This document shows, piece after piece, positions 11,053-21,396 of a stretch of DNA of 64,000 bases; the stretch's first letter is position 1, and each line of letters begins with the position of its first letter. Made by a program: the position numbers and the translations under genes. The notes under the pieces are model-generated. The model worked only from the letters and a program-made list of their open reading frames with translations, had not been told where the DNA came from and searched no databases. Location of the stretch: the NCBI GenBank assembly GCA_030581615.1, contig JAKTTT010000052.1, positions 62,001 to 126,000 on the forward strand. The letters are read 5' to 3'. The stretch is from Alloascoidea africana (lineage: Eukaryota; Ascomycota; Alloascoideomycetes; Alloascoideales; Alloascoideaceae).

Positions 11053-12790
11053 ATGCTTCCTCAACACTCGCCCACGCGGAAGCGAACAAAAAAACAAGTA
11101 TATGGGGATCGATACATACCAAATCGCTCAGGCATTGACCTCACAGCGGCGTTCAGCTTAAAACAGGATGCCGTGATGGCGCAACTGCGGCAGAATCACA
11201 ATGGGGCAATAGATGTAGAGAATAGGAAGCGTAAGTAAACACAAACGATCAAGACACGCTTTTGTGGGAAGATTCGGTCTAACCATTCTTTTTCTTGGGG
11301 GATCACTTTCCCTATTTTTAAAATTAGTGGAGGAAGCAAACAGAACGTTTTCGACAGTGCTCAAAGCAGAGCTTTTTGGCGATAATGTTCCCTTGGCGAT
11401 CCCATCTCCAATAAGCAACCCAAGGAGTCTCGCATCAAACTCTTCAAGCGCATCTCTAAATGGCTCAGCTGGTGGAGATACCCAAGCCAGTGAACCTATA
11501 AATCCACCTCCACGTTCTATAACGCCTCCTCCGCGAATACTGACAAGAGAGACTATTCCTTATTTACCGCAGCATAGATCAACAGCAACAACACCTCCCC
11601 CACCATCAGAAGATCAAGCCCACGCATCTCCCTCCAACGGTGATATATCTGTGTATTCTTCCCCCCGTGCAAGCAATCAAGCTAAAAAGCTATTTTCATA
11701 TTCTCCTAGTAGTAGCAGGACCAGGCCGAGCTCATCTTTCGATACCCAAAACGAGATCTATTCTCTGTCTCCCGTTCGGATGGATTCTCAGCGATTATTG
11801 CTATCTCCTCACAAAAAGCCTCGAAAAGTTCCACAAATAGCATACCGAGTCCTGGATGCTCCAGACATGGTGGACGATTTTTATCTGAATCTGGTTGACT
11901 GGTCCTCAACAGACGTTCTCGGTGTTGCACTGGGCTCCAGCGTTTATCTCTGGGAGGCTGAAACGGGGAGCGTAAGCCAACTATGCGAACTAAAAGATGA
12001 TAAGGTGTGTAGCATTGCTTGGATAGGTGCAGGAACACATTTAGCAGTTGGTACACACAAGGGTTTGGTTGAAATTTGGGATGCGGAGACGTGTCAAAGA
12101 GTGAGAAGTATGACAGGCCATTTTGCACGAGCAGGCTCCTTGGCCTGGAATGAACATATTCTGACGAGTGGGAGCCGTGACAAGACAATTCTCCATCGAG
12201 ATGTAAGAGAGCCAAATCATTGGTTTACCAAACTATCTGTCCATAAACAAGAAGTATGTGGGCTTAAGTGGAACATTGAAGAAAACAAGCTCGCCAGCGG
12301 AGGCAACGATAACCGTTTGTTTGTCTGGGATGGTGTCGATTCAACGCCCTTGTGCCGATTCACAGAACATACAGCGGCAGTAAAAGCCATTACTTGGAGC
12401 CCTCATCAGCGAGGGTTGTTGGCAAGCGGCGGGGGCACGGCTGATAAACATATAAAGATATGGAACATAATTCATGGAAAAAAGGTTCAAGATGTAAATA
12501 CTGGAAGTCAGGTTTGCAACTTGGCATGGTCAAAAAATTCAAACGAGCTCGTTAGTACGCATGGCTACTCCGAAAACCACATTGCGATTTGGAAGTATCC
12601 ATCGATGGAACAAGTGGCCACGATTAAAGGCCATTCATACCGAGTCCTCTATCTTTCAATGAGTCCAGATGGACAAACCATTGTTACTGGAGCAGGAGAT
12701 GAAACACTGCGATTTTGGAATGTCTTTGAGAAAAAGGTAGAGGCGCCTGTGTCTTCCATTCTGTTGGATGTGTTTAAACAGCTCCGATAA
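11053..12790 (+). CDS. CDH1: Cdh1/Hct1 (fizzy-related) APC/C activator
   Basis: Exons 11053-11230 and 11328-12790 (donor GTAAGT) join in phase to 546 residues. Exon 1 carries the C-box in YGDRYIPNRSGIDL (DRYIP at 19-23), which contacts the anaphase-promoting complex. Next come a Pro/Ser-rich stretch with SP sites likely phosphorylated by CDK, and then SQRLLLSPHKKPRK...YRVLDAPDMVDDFYLNLVDWSS, the entry to a seven-blade WD40 propeller that binds D-box and KEN substrates. The SPVR...SQRLLLSP context favours Cdh1 over Cdc20. The tail ends Leu-Arg rather than the usual Ile-Arg. Cdh1 keeps mitotic cyclins low in late mitosis and G1. Confidence 0.95.
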
Positions 12791-13588
12791 CACAAGTACC
12801 AGTGGCTCAAGTGTATTATTCATTCAATGGTGGGTTTCTTAATCTTAATTTGCTTTTCTTTATACTCTTTTTTATCTTTTTGTTTGTTTTCATCGGCCTT
12901 GTTTTCTCTCTTTAATCGGTGTAAATGCATTCTAGAAATGCAATGATGATTTGTATACTTTTGTTGTACTATGTTTTGGATGAGTTCGATCGATATGAAC
13001 ATCATGCTCCAGATTCTTTTATATTTTTTTTTTTTTGAGACTGATCATTTCATAATGGATTTCCTTAAAAAAAAACAAGGAACAGTTCTGTAGATAGCTT
13101 TACTGGGTCCGGTTTTGGCGCCGTAAAGTTTCTAATCTCTATGCACACTTGCAAGTGATAACCGACGGCAAGAAAGGACAACTTCTTGCATCTTATTGCC
13201 CATTTTTGAAAACAAAGTGAATATTTGCATAGATTAGGTTCTATGATTTAAATGCCGTGGTAACAATCGTGCCATTTCTAATCGCTGTTTAGACAACCAC
13301 TGAAAGAACAGCAAGAATGGAAAAAGATTGCGGTAGGACGTTGGAACAAATGTAACTTTTGATCTGTCAAGCTCTTGAGAAGAATCAAGCTTTATATAGG
13401 TTGTTATTACTTGTCAGAGGTTTCTGAGTTGGCTGAGCCGACTCTCGTCACTAGGATGTGGTTGACTTCTTTTTGCTTTTCCCCGGCTTTATGTACACCA
13501 CCTTACTGACTCATACACCTCCATATTAGGGCCTTTCTTTTCACCAGACCGTTTACAAAGACAAGACAACCCGGGAATAGAAATTAGA
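12791..13588. promoter_or_regulatory. ARO8 upstream region with Gcn4-type site
   Basis: About 800 bases between CDH1 and ARO8. A perfect TGACTCA, the Gcn4/bZIP binding pattern, lies at 13507-13513, 76-82 bases before the ARO8 ATG. The first part is T-rich and probably serves CDH1 3' end formation. A run of about 12 T lies near 13025. No gene seen. Confidence 0.55.
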
Positions 13589-15064
13589 ATGACCCTCTCC
13601 GAATCTGAAAAACCCCTGGCAAAGGATCTCTCGTACCATTTTTCAATCGAGGCAAAATCGAGAATCCCATCCCCGATCAAAACAGCGTTCAAGTACATCT
13701 TTGATCCGAAGATTGCTTTTCTAGGAGGTGGCCTCCCTCAACCCGAGCTATTCCCGTTTAACAACCTCAGTGTCGAGTCGCCGAGTCCTCCATTTGCAAC
13801 TGACATCACCTTACCGCCCCAGCCAGGATCTACCACTGATCTCGCTATTGCGAAAAAGATTGTAGAAGGAGCACATGAAGACATCCCACTGGAAATCTCT
13901 CTACAATACGGACTTTGCGATGGCGCACCACCACTGGTGTCTTTCATCAAAGAACACGTCTCTATTGTTCACAAAATCCCATATCGTGATTGGAGAGTTA
14001 TCTGTACTGTTGGAAACACGCAAGGTTGGGACTCCATGCTCCGGACTTTCACTCAGCGCGGGGATTACATTCTCGCGGAGGAATCCTCTTTCGCATCGTC
14101 TCTTGAGGCTGCAAGGTCATTTGGCCTCAAGGTTGTTGGCGTGCCCATGGATGATTTCGGAATCGTCCCTGAAAAACTGGCACAGCTGATGGATAACTGG
14201 AAGGGTGACGCAAAGCCAAAACTCCTCTATACCATCCCAACTGGACAGAACCCAACGGGTTCGAATCTGAGCAACGAGAGAAGAGAGCAGATTTACAAAA
14301 TAGCCCAAAAGCACGATTTTCTGATCGTCGAGGATGAACCATACTACTTCCTCCAGATGGACCCCTACACAACGGATCTTGCAAAGAGGGAAGAGAATGC
14401 AGTGAAAAAGCAAACACACGGTGAGTTCCTCGACTCCTTGGTCCACTCTTTTCTATCCTATGATGTTGACGGTAGAGTTCTCCGTCTCGACTCTTTTTCC
14501 AAGATTGTGGCCCCAGGAACCCGTTTGGGATACATTGTCGGACAGGCAAATCTGTTGCAAAGGATTGTCTATCTCGCCGAGATGACACACCAAGCCCCGA
14601 GCGGTTTCACTCAGTCCATTGTCTATGGAACTCTTTCCAGATGGGGACAATCTGGTTTCCTCGACTGGCTTATTGCGCTAAGAAAGGTTTACTCGCAGAA
14701 AAGAGACGTGGCTATTGACGCTGTCAACAAGTATCTACCCAAGGAAGTCGGTTATTGTCTGCCACCTACAGCAGGAATGTTTTTCATTGTCAAGCTAGAT
14801 GTCTCGAAGCACCCAGACTACAACGGAAAGAACGCGATCGAGATTGAGAACAAGATCTTTGACTCCTGCCTTGAACACGGAAGTCTACTCATCAAGGGCT
14901 CCTGGTTCGACGCACCCAAGGCGGACTTTGAGACCCCAGCTTTGGAGAAGGAAGAGGGCAGTTGGATCTTTTTCAGAGGAACATACGCAGCGGTGACACC
15001 CGAGAAGCTCGTTTTGGGCATCCAAAGGTTCGCAGAGGCGCTCAAGAGCGAGTTCAAGTTGTAG
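13589..15064 (+). CDS. ARO8: aromatic aminotransferase I
   Basis: 491 residues, one exon. This fold-type I PLP aminotransferase follows S. cerevisiae Aro8 along its whole length, from FLGGGLP and FPFNNLSVESP through LLYTIPTGQNPTG, VEDEPYYF and the PLP lysine motif LDSFSKIVAPGTRLGY (Lys about 305) to the closing FFRGTYAAVTPEKL. Asn 221 and Asp 249 sit where cofactor contacts are expected. Aro8 transfers amino groups to phenylpyruvate and hydroxyphenylpyruvate, completing Phe and Tyr synthesis, and also acts on 2-aminoadipate in lysine synthesis. The TGACTCA element upstream fits control by general amino-acid regulation. Confidence 0.96.
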   Translation: MTLSESEKPLAKDLSYHFSIEAKSRIPSPIKTAFKYIFDPKIAFLGGGLPQPELFPFNNLSVESPSPPFATDITLPPQPGSTTDLAIAKKIVEGAHEDIPLEISLQYGLCDGAPPLVSFIKEHVSIVHKIPYRDWRVICTVGNTQGWDSMLRTFTQRGDYILAEESSFASSLEAARSFGLKVVGVPMDDFGIVPEKLAQLMDNWKGDAKPKLLYTIPTGQNPTGSNLSNERREQIYKIAQKHDFLIVEDEPYYFLQMDPYTTDLAKREENAVKKQTHGEFLDSLVHSFLSYDVDGRVLRLDSFSKIVAPGTRLGYIVGQANLLQRIVYLAEMTHQAPSGFTQSIVYGTLSRWGQSGFLDWLIALRKVYSQKRDVAIDAVNKYLPKEVGYCLPPTAGMFFIVKLDVSKHPDYNGKNAIEIENKIFDSCLEHGSLLIKGSWFDAPKADFETPALEKEEGSWIFFRGTYAAVTPEKLVLGIQRFAEALKSEFKL

Positions 15065-15227
15065 ATAGGGCCCAATATGAAGGACTGTTACCCGGCAGCG
15101 CCTGGCTTTGTGGCAGAACTTAATATTAACGCATAGCACCACCTTTCTTTATAACTCAATCATCAATTTCTTCTTCTTTTCCACGGTCATACCTGTGTAG
15201 AGACCCAATCTCTGTTGTGTTGCTTCC

Positions 15228-16814
15228 ATGACGAATCCCTCACACAAGGCCTCGGCTTCTACGTCTCAGCCGTATGGGACTTCTCCTCCAGCATCCTCAT
15301 CGGGCTCAACGGCAACTGATGCTACTCAACAGGTAGTAATCAGAGCATCGTTTGCCTCAGCACCTGCAGCCTTGAATCCGAAACCCTCTGTTCTGCTATC
15401 TTCGACTCCTCCTTCTATTACAAAGGCCCTCACTAGACTGTATCCATATATCATTATGGCAAACCGGGTTCTTGGTGTACTGACGTGGACAGGAGAAGAT
15501 GAATGGCTCGGCATTCTCGTTGAGGCGACTTTTGTCCTTGCTGTGCTCTACTATGAGAATCTCATGATTTATTTTGGACATGTGTTCACTGCAATTACAA
15601 TTGGTGTTTATCTTTGGTCTCATCAAACAATTGAGAATCAAATTGCAGAGAACTCAAAGCTCGATGACATTGTGGAGAATTTGTCGGAACTTAGCACGAG
15701 GCTTGATCTCTTTCTCAAGCCTATCACACAACTGCAGCTAACAAAACAAGACTTGCGACGACTTTTTTTCACCGTCTTGTGCTTTTCTCCTTTCTATATG
15801 TTGACTTCGTATTGCTTCTTTTCTGCAAGATCCTTAACTTTGATTGCGGGGACCCTGTTTTTGACGTACCACTCAAGCTGGGCCAAAGTCACAAGAGATG
15901 TGCTCTGGAAATGTCAAACTGCACGGACCTTTACTTTCTACTTGACAGGACTTGATTTTTCTGGGAAAAAACGATCCAGTGCCACTGTAGCGTCTTCTTT
16001 CCGCGTGCAAGAAGCCAATGGGAAACCAGTTAGGTTCACATACGCTCTATATGAGAATCAAAGGCGATGGATTGGAATTGGATGGACATCAAACCTGTTT
16101 TCGTATGAGAGAGCGCCATGGACGGATGAGTTTTTAAACGAGGCATTGTCTCCAGATCTCTACAAGTTGCCAAGTATGGGAAGCGTTGCTCAATCTGAAT
16201 GGAGATGGGTCGATAAAGCCTGGAAAGTGGATCTGACAAACGATGGTGCACTAGTGTTAAACTCAAATTCAAATACGAAACAGCAAACAACTACTGCTGA
16301 CCCAGGGAAAGATGACGGGTTTGTGTACTTTGATAATACCTGGAAAAAGCCATCAGCAGAGGACTCATACTCAAAGTATACGAGAAGGAGAAGATGGGTT
16401 AGAACCGCTGAGCTCATTCCTACAGATGAACCCAGTAGGATTAATAATAAGCAAAATTTTCCTATGCAAACAGCAAAGAGGGAGATTTTTAGTGAGTCGT
16501 CCAAAACGGGTTCCATTCCCTCACAGCCAAAACCAAAGGCACCAGCGACAACTTCGGTTCAAGTTTCGACTTCGGCTTCTGGAGCAGACACGGGCAGTAC
16601 AAGTGCGCTACAATCAAAAAATAATGTAATTTCGTCGTCCTCTGAGCCATTGCTAAGTCAACGAAGAAAGTCAAAATCCTCAGCCAAGGGAGAGCGCCAG
16701 AGGCTGAGGCCCAATACTACAAAGGATATTAATGAATCGAGCAGCTTACTGAGAACTGAAGATTCAGACGAAGACGGATGGGAATATGAAGTAGAACAAC
16801 AGGCGCTGTACTAA
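15228..16814 (+). CDS. Pex30-family peroxin with dysferlin domain
   Basis: 528 residues, one exon, only 163 bases after ARO8. The N-terminal half is a reticulon-like membrane region with hydrophobic stretches around residues 65-140 and 180-225. The dysferlin repeat follows: FTYALYENQRRWIGIGWTSNL...ERAPWTDE (DysF-N) and FVYFDNTWKKP...RRRRWVRTAEL (DysF-C). These are hallmarks of Pex23/Pex30/31/32 proteins, endoplasmic-reticulum membrane shapers that mark sites of peroxisome and lipid-droplet formation. The C-terminal 110 residues are Ser-rich and acidic. Pichiales usually have two or more members; which paralogue this is cannot be settled here. Confidence 0.9.
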   Translation: MTNPSHKASASTSQPYGTSPPASSSGSTATDATQQVVIRASFASAPAALNPKPSVLLSSTPPSITKALTRLYPYIIMANRVLGVLTWTGEDEWLGILVEATFVLAVLYYENLMIYFGHVFTAITIGVYLWSHQTIENQIAENSKLDDIVENLSELSTRLDLFLKPITQLQLTKQDLRRLFFTVLCFSPFYMLTSYCFFSARSLTLIAGTLFLTYHSSWAKVTRDVLWKCQTARTFTFYLTGLDFSGKKRSSATVASSFRVQEANGKPVRFTYALYENQRRWIGIGWTSNLFSYERAPWTDEFLNEALSPDLYKLPSMGSVAQSEWRWVDKAWKVDLTNDGALVLNSNSNTKQQTTTADPGKDDGFVYFDNTWKKPSAEDSYSKYTRRRRWVRTAELIPTDEPSRINNKQNFPMQTAKREIFSESSKTGSIPSQPKPKAPATTSVQVSTSASGADTGSTSALQSKNNVISSSSEPLLSQRRKSKSSAKGERQRLRPNTTKDINESSSLLRTEDSDEDGWEYEVEQQALY

Positions 16815-17119
16815 TAAAAAGTTCTGTTTTTGTTTCTCTTATTTATACATAAAAAAAATACTGTTCCTTTTTGTTTTCCTTGCTTTTTTGCCTTTGATAA
16901 TCACGATCTGCCATGGCTTTAATATACATTCTTTTTAGGGATTGCAATCTGGCTCTTTAGTTTCCTTTCTCAATTATTGACCGCCCGCGATTGATAATGT
17001 TGTTTTGTGAAACTTCGTTAAACAATATCACTTTTGGGCGAAAAATGAAAACATCTCTAAACAGATTTCAGATATTCGAGGACCATATATCTGAGACTAC
17101 ACCTGAGAGACATGATCAT

Positions 17120-17720
17120 AACTTTAGTTTGAGTATTCCATAACGCTTAGTAACATGGGCAGATTGCTGGGAGTCTTGGCTGTGTTGTTAAGGGCATAGC
17201 TGGTCTCCAAGATGGGAATATGTAAAGAATCGGGTAAGTTTGTAGCCCTTTTAAATGCATCTTTAACTTCAGTTAATACGTATAGACAACTCTTATTCGT
17301 GTCGATGTAGATATCCAAGTCCTTCATAGAACCCATAAAAAGAAGCATAGCTTCCAAATGCCATTCTATATCTTCTTGAGGTAGGTCGGATACTGAGTTT
17401 TCATCTTACATTTCTTTGTCAAAGAATCCTGCTAGTCTGAGACGGTATATAGCGCCTCCGATCGTGAATTCCCGTGTCTTGGTGTTTCTAGTGTTCGTTG
17501 AGATTTTTGTGATCATTTTCAACTTGTTCGCTACTGAGCCATGGCATCGCTACCATTTTGGCATTGAGCTCTGAAACTGGCGAGCTAAGCATCCTTCTCA
17601 GCTAACTGTTTCTGGAGTTGAGCCAACATTTCCATAACCCTAAGACCTGTTGATGGAGAGGCTAAAGTATTAGGCATTCATGAAGATGAACGAAACTGAA
17701 AGATAGATTAATGGTGAGCA
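17120..17720 (-). pseudogene. decayed coding remnant of unknown family, first copy
   Basis: The minus strand carries several stretches with protein-like composition, in different frames. One contains SCLYVLTEVKDAFKRATNL; others contain FTIGGAIYRLRLAGFFDKEM and MEMLAQLQKQLAEKD. I do not recognise the family. A coiled-coil stretch followed by these segments would be compatible with an old gag-like piece of a retroelement, but that is a guess. It is broken, with several breaks. No terminal repeats were identified, so no age is offered. Confidence 0.35.
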
Positions 17721-17795
17721 AAGTTCGATTTTGGAGAGCTAAAAATCATCAGCGAAAACTGCCTAATTTATAGAGTTCCTGACACTTTAGGCTTA

Positions 17796-18060
17796 TCAAC
17801 AAAAAGACAAAAAAATACATAGATATCGGGATCGTTCGGAGATGATAAAGGGAAAGCTCCGCTTGGCGAATGACAAAATCATCCATTTTGACAGATTTGT
17901 TGTTCTCTTGAAGGCAGCTTTGACTTCATCCATTACATATAAGCAGCTTCTACTTTTAGCATCTGGCTTGAGTCTCATCAGAATGCTCTTACACATTTGG
18001 CTCCTCCTTATCCTTTCATTATGTCCTTAAACTTCATGAAGTCTTTATCTTATCATAACG
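17796..18060 (-). pseudogene. decayed coding remnant, second partial copy
   Basis: A minus-strand fragment contains SCLYVMDEVKAAFKRTTNL, which matches the core of the remnant a few hundred bases away at 13 of 19 or more positions. The two fragments therefore look like diverged copies of one sequence, placed in the same orientation. It is broken and shorter than the first copy. Function and family are unknown. Confidence 0.35.
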
Positions 18061-18820
18061 GTATTTCATGCACGAGGACAACCGGATCGTTCATAAGTGG
18101 TTGAAAAATAGAAAGTCAGAAGCCAGAAATTAACATCTTCAACTATTTATTAATCAAAATCCTCAATTCTAGTTTGATTAATCACCTATTCGATTGAATG
18201 GTGTCTTTTGTACAGTTAGAGTAATGTTACATGCATCTTTAGGGAGCTTGGAGGTCATCAAGGTTCATGAGTCTACATATTGTCTCGGACTAAACATTGG
18301 TTGTTATATTGTTTCGTTCTGTAGTTAAATGAAGAAAAGGATAATATGGTGAGGCTCTAGAAAATCTCATACTACAGGACCTCCATTGTCTGTGTCATGT
18401 TTTGGCGATTTAACATGAGATCAAGTATAAAGCGCACAATGCAGTTTTATGCTCGCTGATGCCAGCAAATACAGTATAGTCCAAGAATCTAACATTCTCG
18501 TACATAGAATTACAGGAACTCTTGGAACCTTATCAGTTTTCTTTGTTATTGTTTGGCAAAACTAAAAACCATTTTGGCATTTTGATATTGGCAATCGCTT
18601 ACAAAGTTACAAACCTGCTAGAGATCGGAAGTAGCGGGCAAATTCAAATTACAAACCAAAAAAAAAGGCACTCTCTAAAAGGTTGAACAAGAAGAGATGG
18701 CCAGAATTAAATAATACTGTCCACTAGGTCTTATCTAGTAATACAAATAGAACAAAAAAGAATAAAGCAGCTAGTTGAGTCAAGCAACAGAAAGTTAGCT
18801 CCTAATAGTCTTTGTCAAAA

Positions 18821-19381
18821 CTATTTTGATGTTTCACGGAGATACACAGTTTTTGTTTTCGTTTCTGTGGTTGGCTTGGCCTTGAAAACAGTCTTTGGCT
18901 CACAGGCAGTGGACTTGGCCTTGTAAACAGTCTCAGTGGTGGTTTCAACATCCGTTACAGTGTCGGTCTCAGTTTTGATTATGGTATTCGTGGCATGCTT
19001 ACATTTTTTGAAAGGCTTCTCTTTGCATTTAATCAAGACTTCAGTGCTGGTAATTGTTTCTGTTTCAGTGATATCGCCAGCCTTGGTCTTTGTAACAGTG
19101 TCAGTGACAGTAACTTCCTTCAAAATCGTCAAGGCAGGCTTTCTGGATGTAACAGTCACGGTCTCAGTGGTGCTGTCAAAAATGTAGCTTGTCTTGAAGA
19201 CTGGAACATGAACAGTTTCAGTCCTTGGAACAATCTTTTTCTTCCAAATGGTAACAGTGGAGCATGGGGTAGGCTTCTCGTACTTCTTAAAGTCTGCCTC
19301 AACCTCGCCAGAAAAATTTTGAGGAAGAGCCAAAGCTGACACGGCAGCTAAAGCAAGAGATAAAACAGAAAGAAGCTTCAT
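18821..19381 (-). CDS. small secreted Thr-rich protein
   Basis: 186 residues from the ATG at 19381; an ATG 45 codons upstream in frame is unlikely because it would bury the signal peptide. MKLLSVLSLALAAVSALA is a clear signal sequence. The mature part is rich in Thr, Val, Lys and Glu and alternates TxTxT strands such as TETVTVTSRK and VTDTVTKTKAG, with a few Cys (PCSTV, IKCKEKPFKKCK, TACEP). No GPI tail is visible. It may be a soluble wall or extracellular protein; I do not recognise a family. A TATA element lies upstream, and both neighbours are gene-poor stretches. Confidence 0.75.
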   Translation of the reverse strand: MKLLSVLSLALAAVSALALPQNFSGEVEADFKKYEKPTPCSTVTIWKKKIVPRTETVHVPVFKTSYIFDSTTETVTVTSRKPALTILKEVTVTDTVTKTKAGDITETETITSTEVLIKCKEKPFKKCKHATNTIIKTETDTVTDVETTTETVYKAKSTACEPKTVFKAKPTTETKTKTVYLRETSK

Positions 19382-19450
19382 ATTGATCACTATGGAATTG
19401 AAATAAATAAAACCTGGTTGTTGACTCAAGTTTTTCGGGGGTATATGGCT

Positions 19451-19458
19451 TTTATAAA
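19451..19458 (-). promoter_or_regulatory. TATA box of the Thr-rich secreted protein gene
   Basis: TATAAA on the minus strand about 70 bases before the ATG at 19381, in a context (TTTATAAAAG) suited to a regulated promoter. Confidence 0.5.
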
Positions 19459-20046
19459 TGACTGCCCTGTTTGAAAAACTTTTAATCCAGTCCTTTGTGT
19501 CCGGATTAACCCCCACCTTATTTAGCTACAAGGCAATATCTTATTGTTAAACAGACCAAACCTCCTGATTATCTGCTTGCGAACTATGGGAAGGTAAGAA
19601 GGTTTACAACGGCATACATAACGAGAGAAACTCAAAAAACAGAGGCATTGCTTAACTATCATCCTTCACGAGAGGTGCGAAAGAAAAAATTTGATGACAA
19701 TTTTTGGAAAAAGTCTAATACTAACGGAGCATTCTATCATCAGAAATGTAAACACTTTTCCTTTTGTGTTTGTGCTCTTATTATTGTACTAGAGATGGGA
19801 CACAATATGTCCAGCGCTAAATTTCAAGTACTGTAGATACCTCTCCAGCAGCCCAAATCATCCACATACATTGAACCAAACGATACATCAACAGATTCCC
19901 TTTCCATGGAATAAAATAGATAACAACTTTTCATATGCTTATCAAAGTAATATGTTCCTCTTAACCTTATTCTGACAGACAAGTTATATTTTTTCGAGAC
20001 AATGAGATAATGGGCCGATGAGCGCTTCAGCCGCACACTAAACCAA

Positions 20047-20703
20047 ATGGCATTGACAAAGATAAAGAGTGCGTTGTCATCAGTTTATCGAAATTTATTT
20101 TCGCTGAGAATTTCGACATGTCTGTTGTCGCTTATTCCAGCAGAAAACCTGCCTCTCCTACTATATCGTTGGCTCTGCTCTCGGGCAAGAATCTTTCAAC
20201 TTTCATTTCCGGACCATCGAAGAGGTTAAACTGACGTAAATTAAAAGAAAACTTTGCTTTAGCCTTTTCCAGGGGGCCAAGCCGAGAGTACAATCTTTGG
20301 CAAGCTGTTTCTTGTGATCGAGGAAGGGATAATAATTACGCGTACCTCTTTCACGAGAGTTGCCAATGCGTTACCGACTTGGTCAATTTCATAGCACTCT
20401 TTAACTCTTTTCTAAATCTATGAAAAACCCTCAACCCACTAGTGAGATTCCTGATCTCAGTTTTGTACCGTCCTATTTCAACATGTCAAACTATGGGTTC
20501 TAGACTTATTTCCTGATCTATATAGTATCATCAAAACCATATACTTGAATTCCTACATTAGGAGAAGTTTCCCAGTCTCCGATAACTTCACAAGCCGGGA
20601 AGCAGTATTGCTCCTGCGGCAGATTTTGTTCCGGAGGTTTCCTCACTACTGGCATGTGCTAGGAAGAACGTTCAAGAGAGCTGTACCAAGCGCTGGAAGG
20701 TAA
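20047..20703 (+). pseudogene. possible decayed gene of unknown family
   Basis: A run of plus-strand open stretches. The first starts with MALTKIKSALSSVYRNLFSL; the last, without an ATG, includes LLRQILFRRFPHYWHVLGR. The density of aromatic, basic and leucine residues suggests former coding sequence rather than chance, but I recognise no family and cannot exclude non-coding DNA. It is broken if it was a gene. Confidence 0.25.
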
Positions 20704-21396
20704 ATAGATTCTCCTTTGCGATAGCATTCATCAGGTAAAAATTCATTATTATGGGTGTTTGTAGAACCTTGTGGGATAGACAGAAGTTTAAGAAGTGCAA
20801 GCAAATGGCAATAAAGCTGTTTTGTTCATTTTTCCGATTTTAAAAGTGAAAAAACAGATGCCGGCTTTGTTATTACTTTGCATTTCATGATGGCTTTTGC
20901 GCAGCCTATATTTTTGTTTTGGTGATGTATACAATCTTCCAGATGGAGTGGATAATTGTGACATTGTAACGATTCGTGGACAGGGAAGCACGTACATAAA
21001 CAGCAGATATATAGCTTGCTCCTTTTCTCACTCCTCTCCCCCCTTCTTTAAACAGACAACAATCTCATCGTGCCCCATAGAGCATGAGAGACTTCTTATG
21101 AACTTGCTAATTATATTAGAAATTATAAGACTCATATCTTGAACAATGACACTAAAAACAAAACAATACAAGAAATGCAAAAAGAAGCTTTCTGGTGCCT
21201 AGTTTTCTCTAGTCCTTGAAATAAAAGGCGGAACGAAAGAAGCTACAAACAAAACGTTTATACAGAGGATGAAGAAATGCAGACAATCCCAAAAGATCAA
21301 TGCAATAGCAAAAAAACAAAACAAAAAAGATCATGAAAAAGAAAACCCCCCACTATAGCAAAAATATAATATTATAGCAACATCAACAGTGACTGG

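Larger units (their letters stand above)
16815..18820. other. gene-poor region with coding remnants
   Basis: About 2 kb without an intact gene. Two related decayed fragments on the minus strand are listed separately. The rest (roughly 16.8-17.1 and 18.1-18.8 kb) is AT-rich and shows no coding pattern. No flanking direct repeats were recognised by eye. Confidence 0.55.
19382..21396. other. gene-poor region with possible coding remnants
   Basis: About 2 kb without an intact gene. On the plus strand, 20047-20703 contains separate open stretches of 40-80 codons with protein-like hydrophobic/basic composition (listed separately). The remainder is AT-rich, with oligo-A runs near 21310. No tRNA or repeat was recognised. 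Confidence 0.5.
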
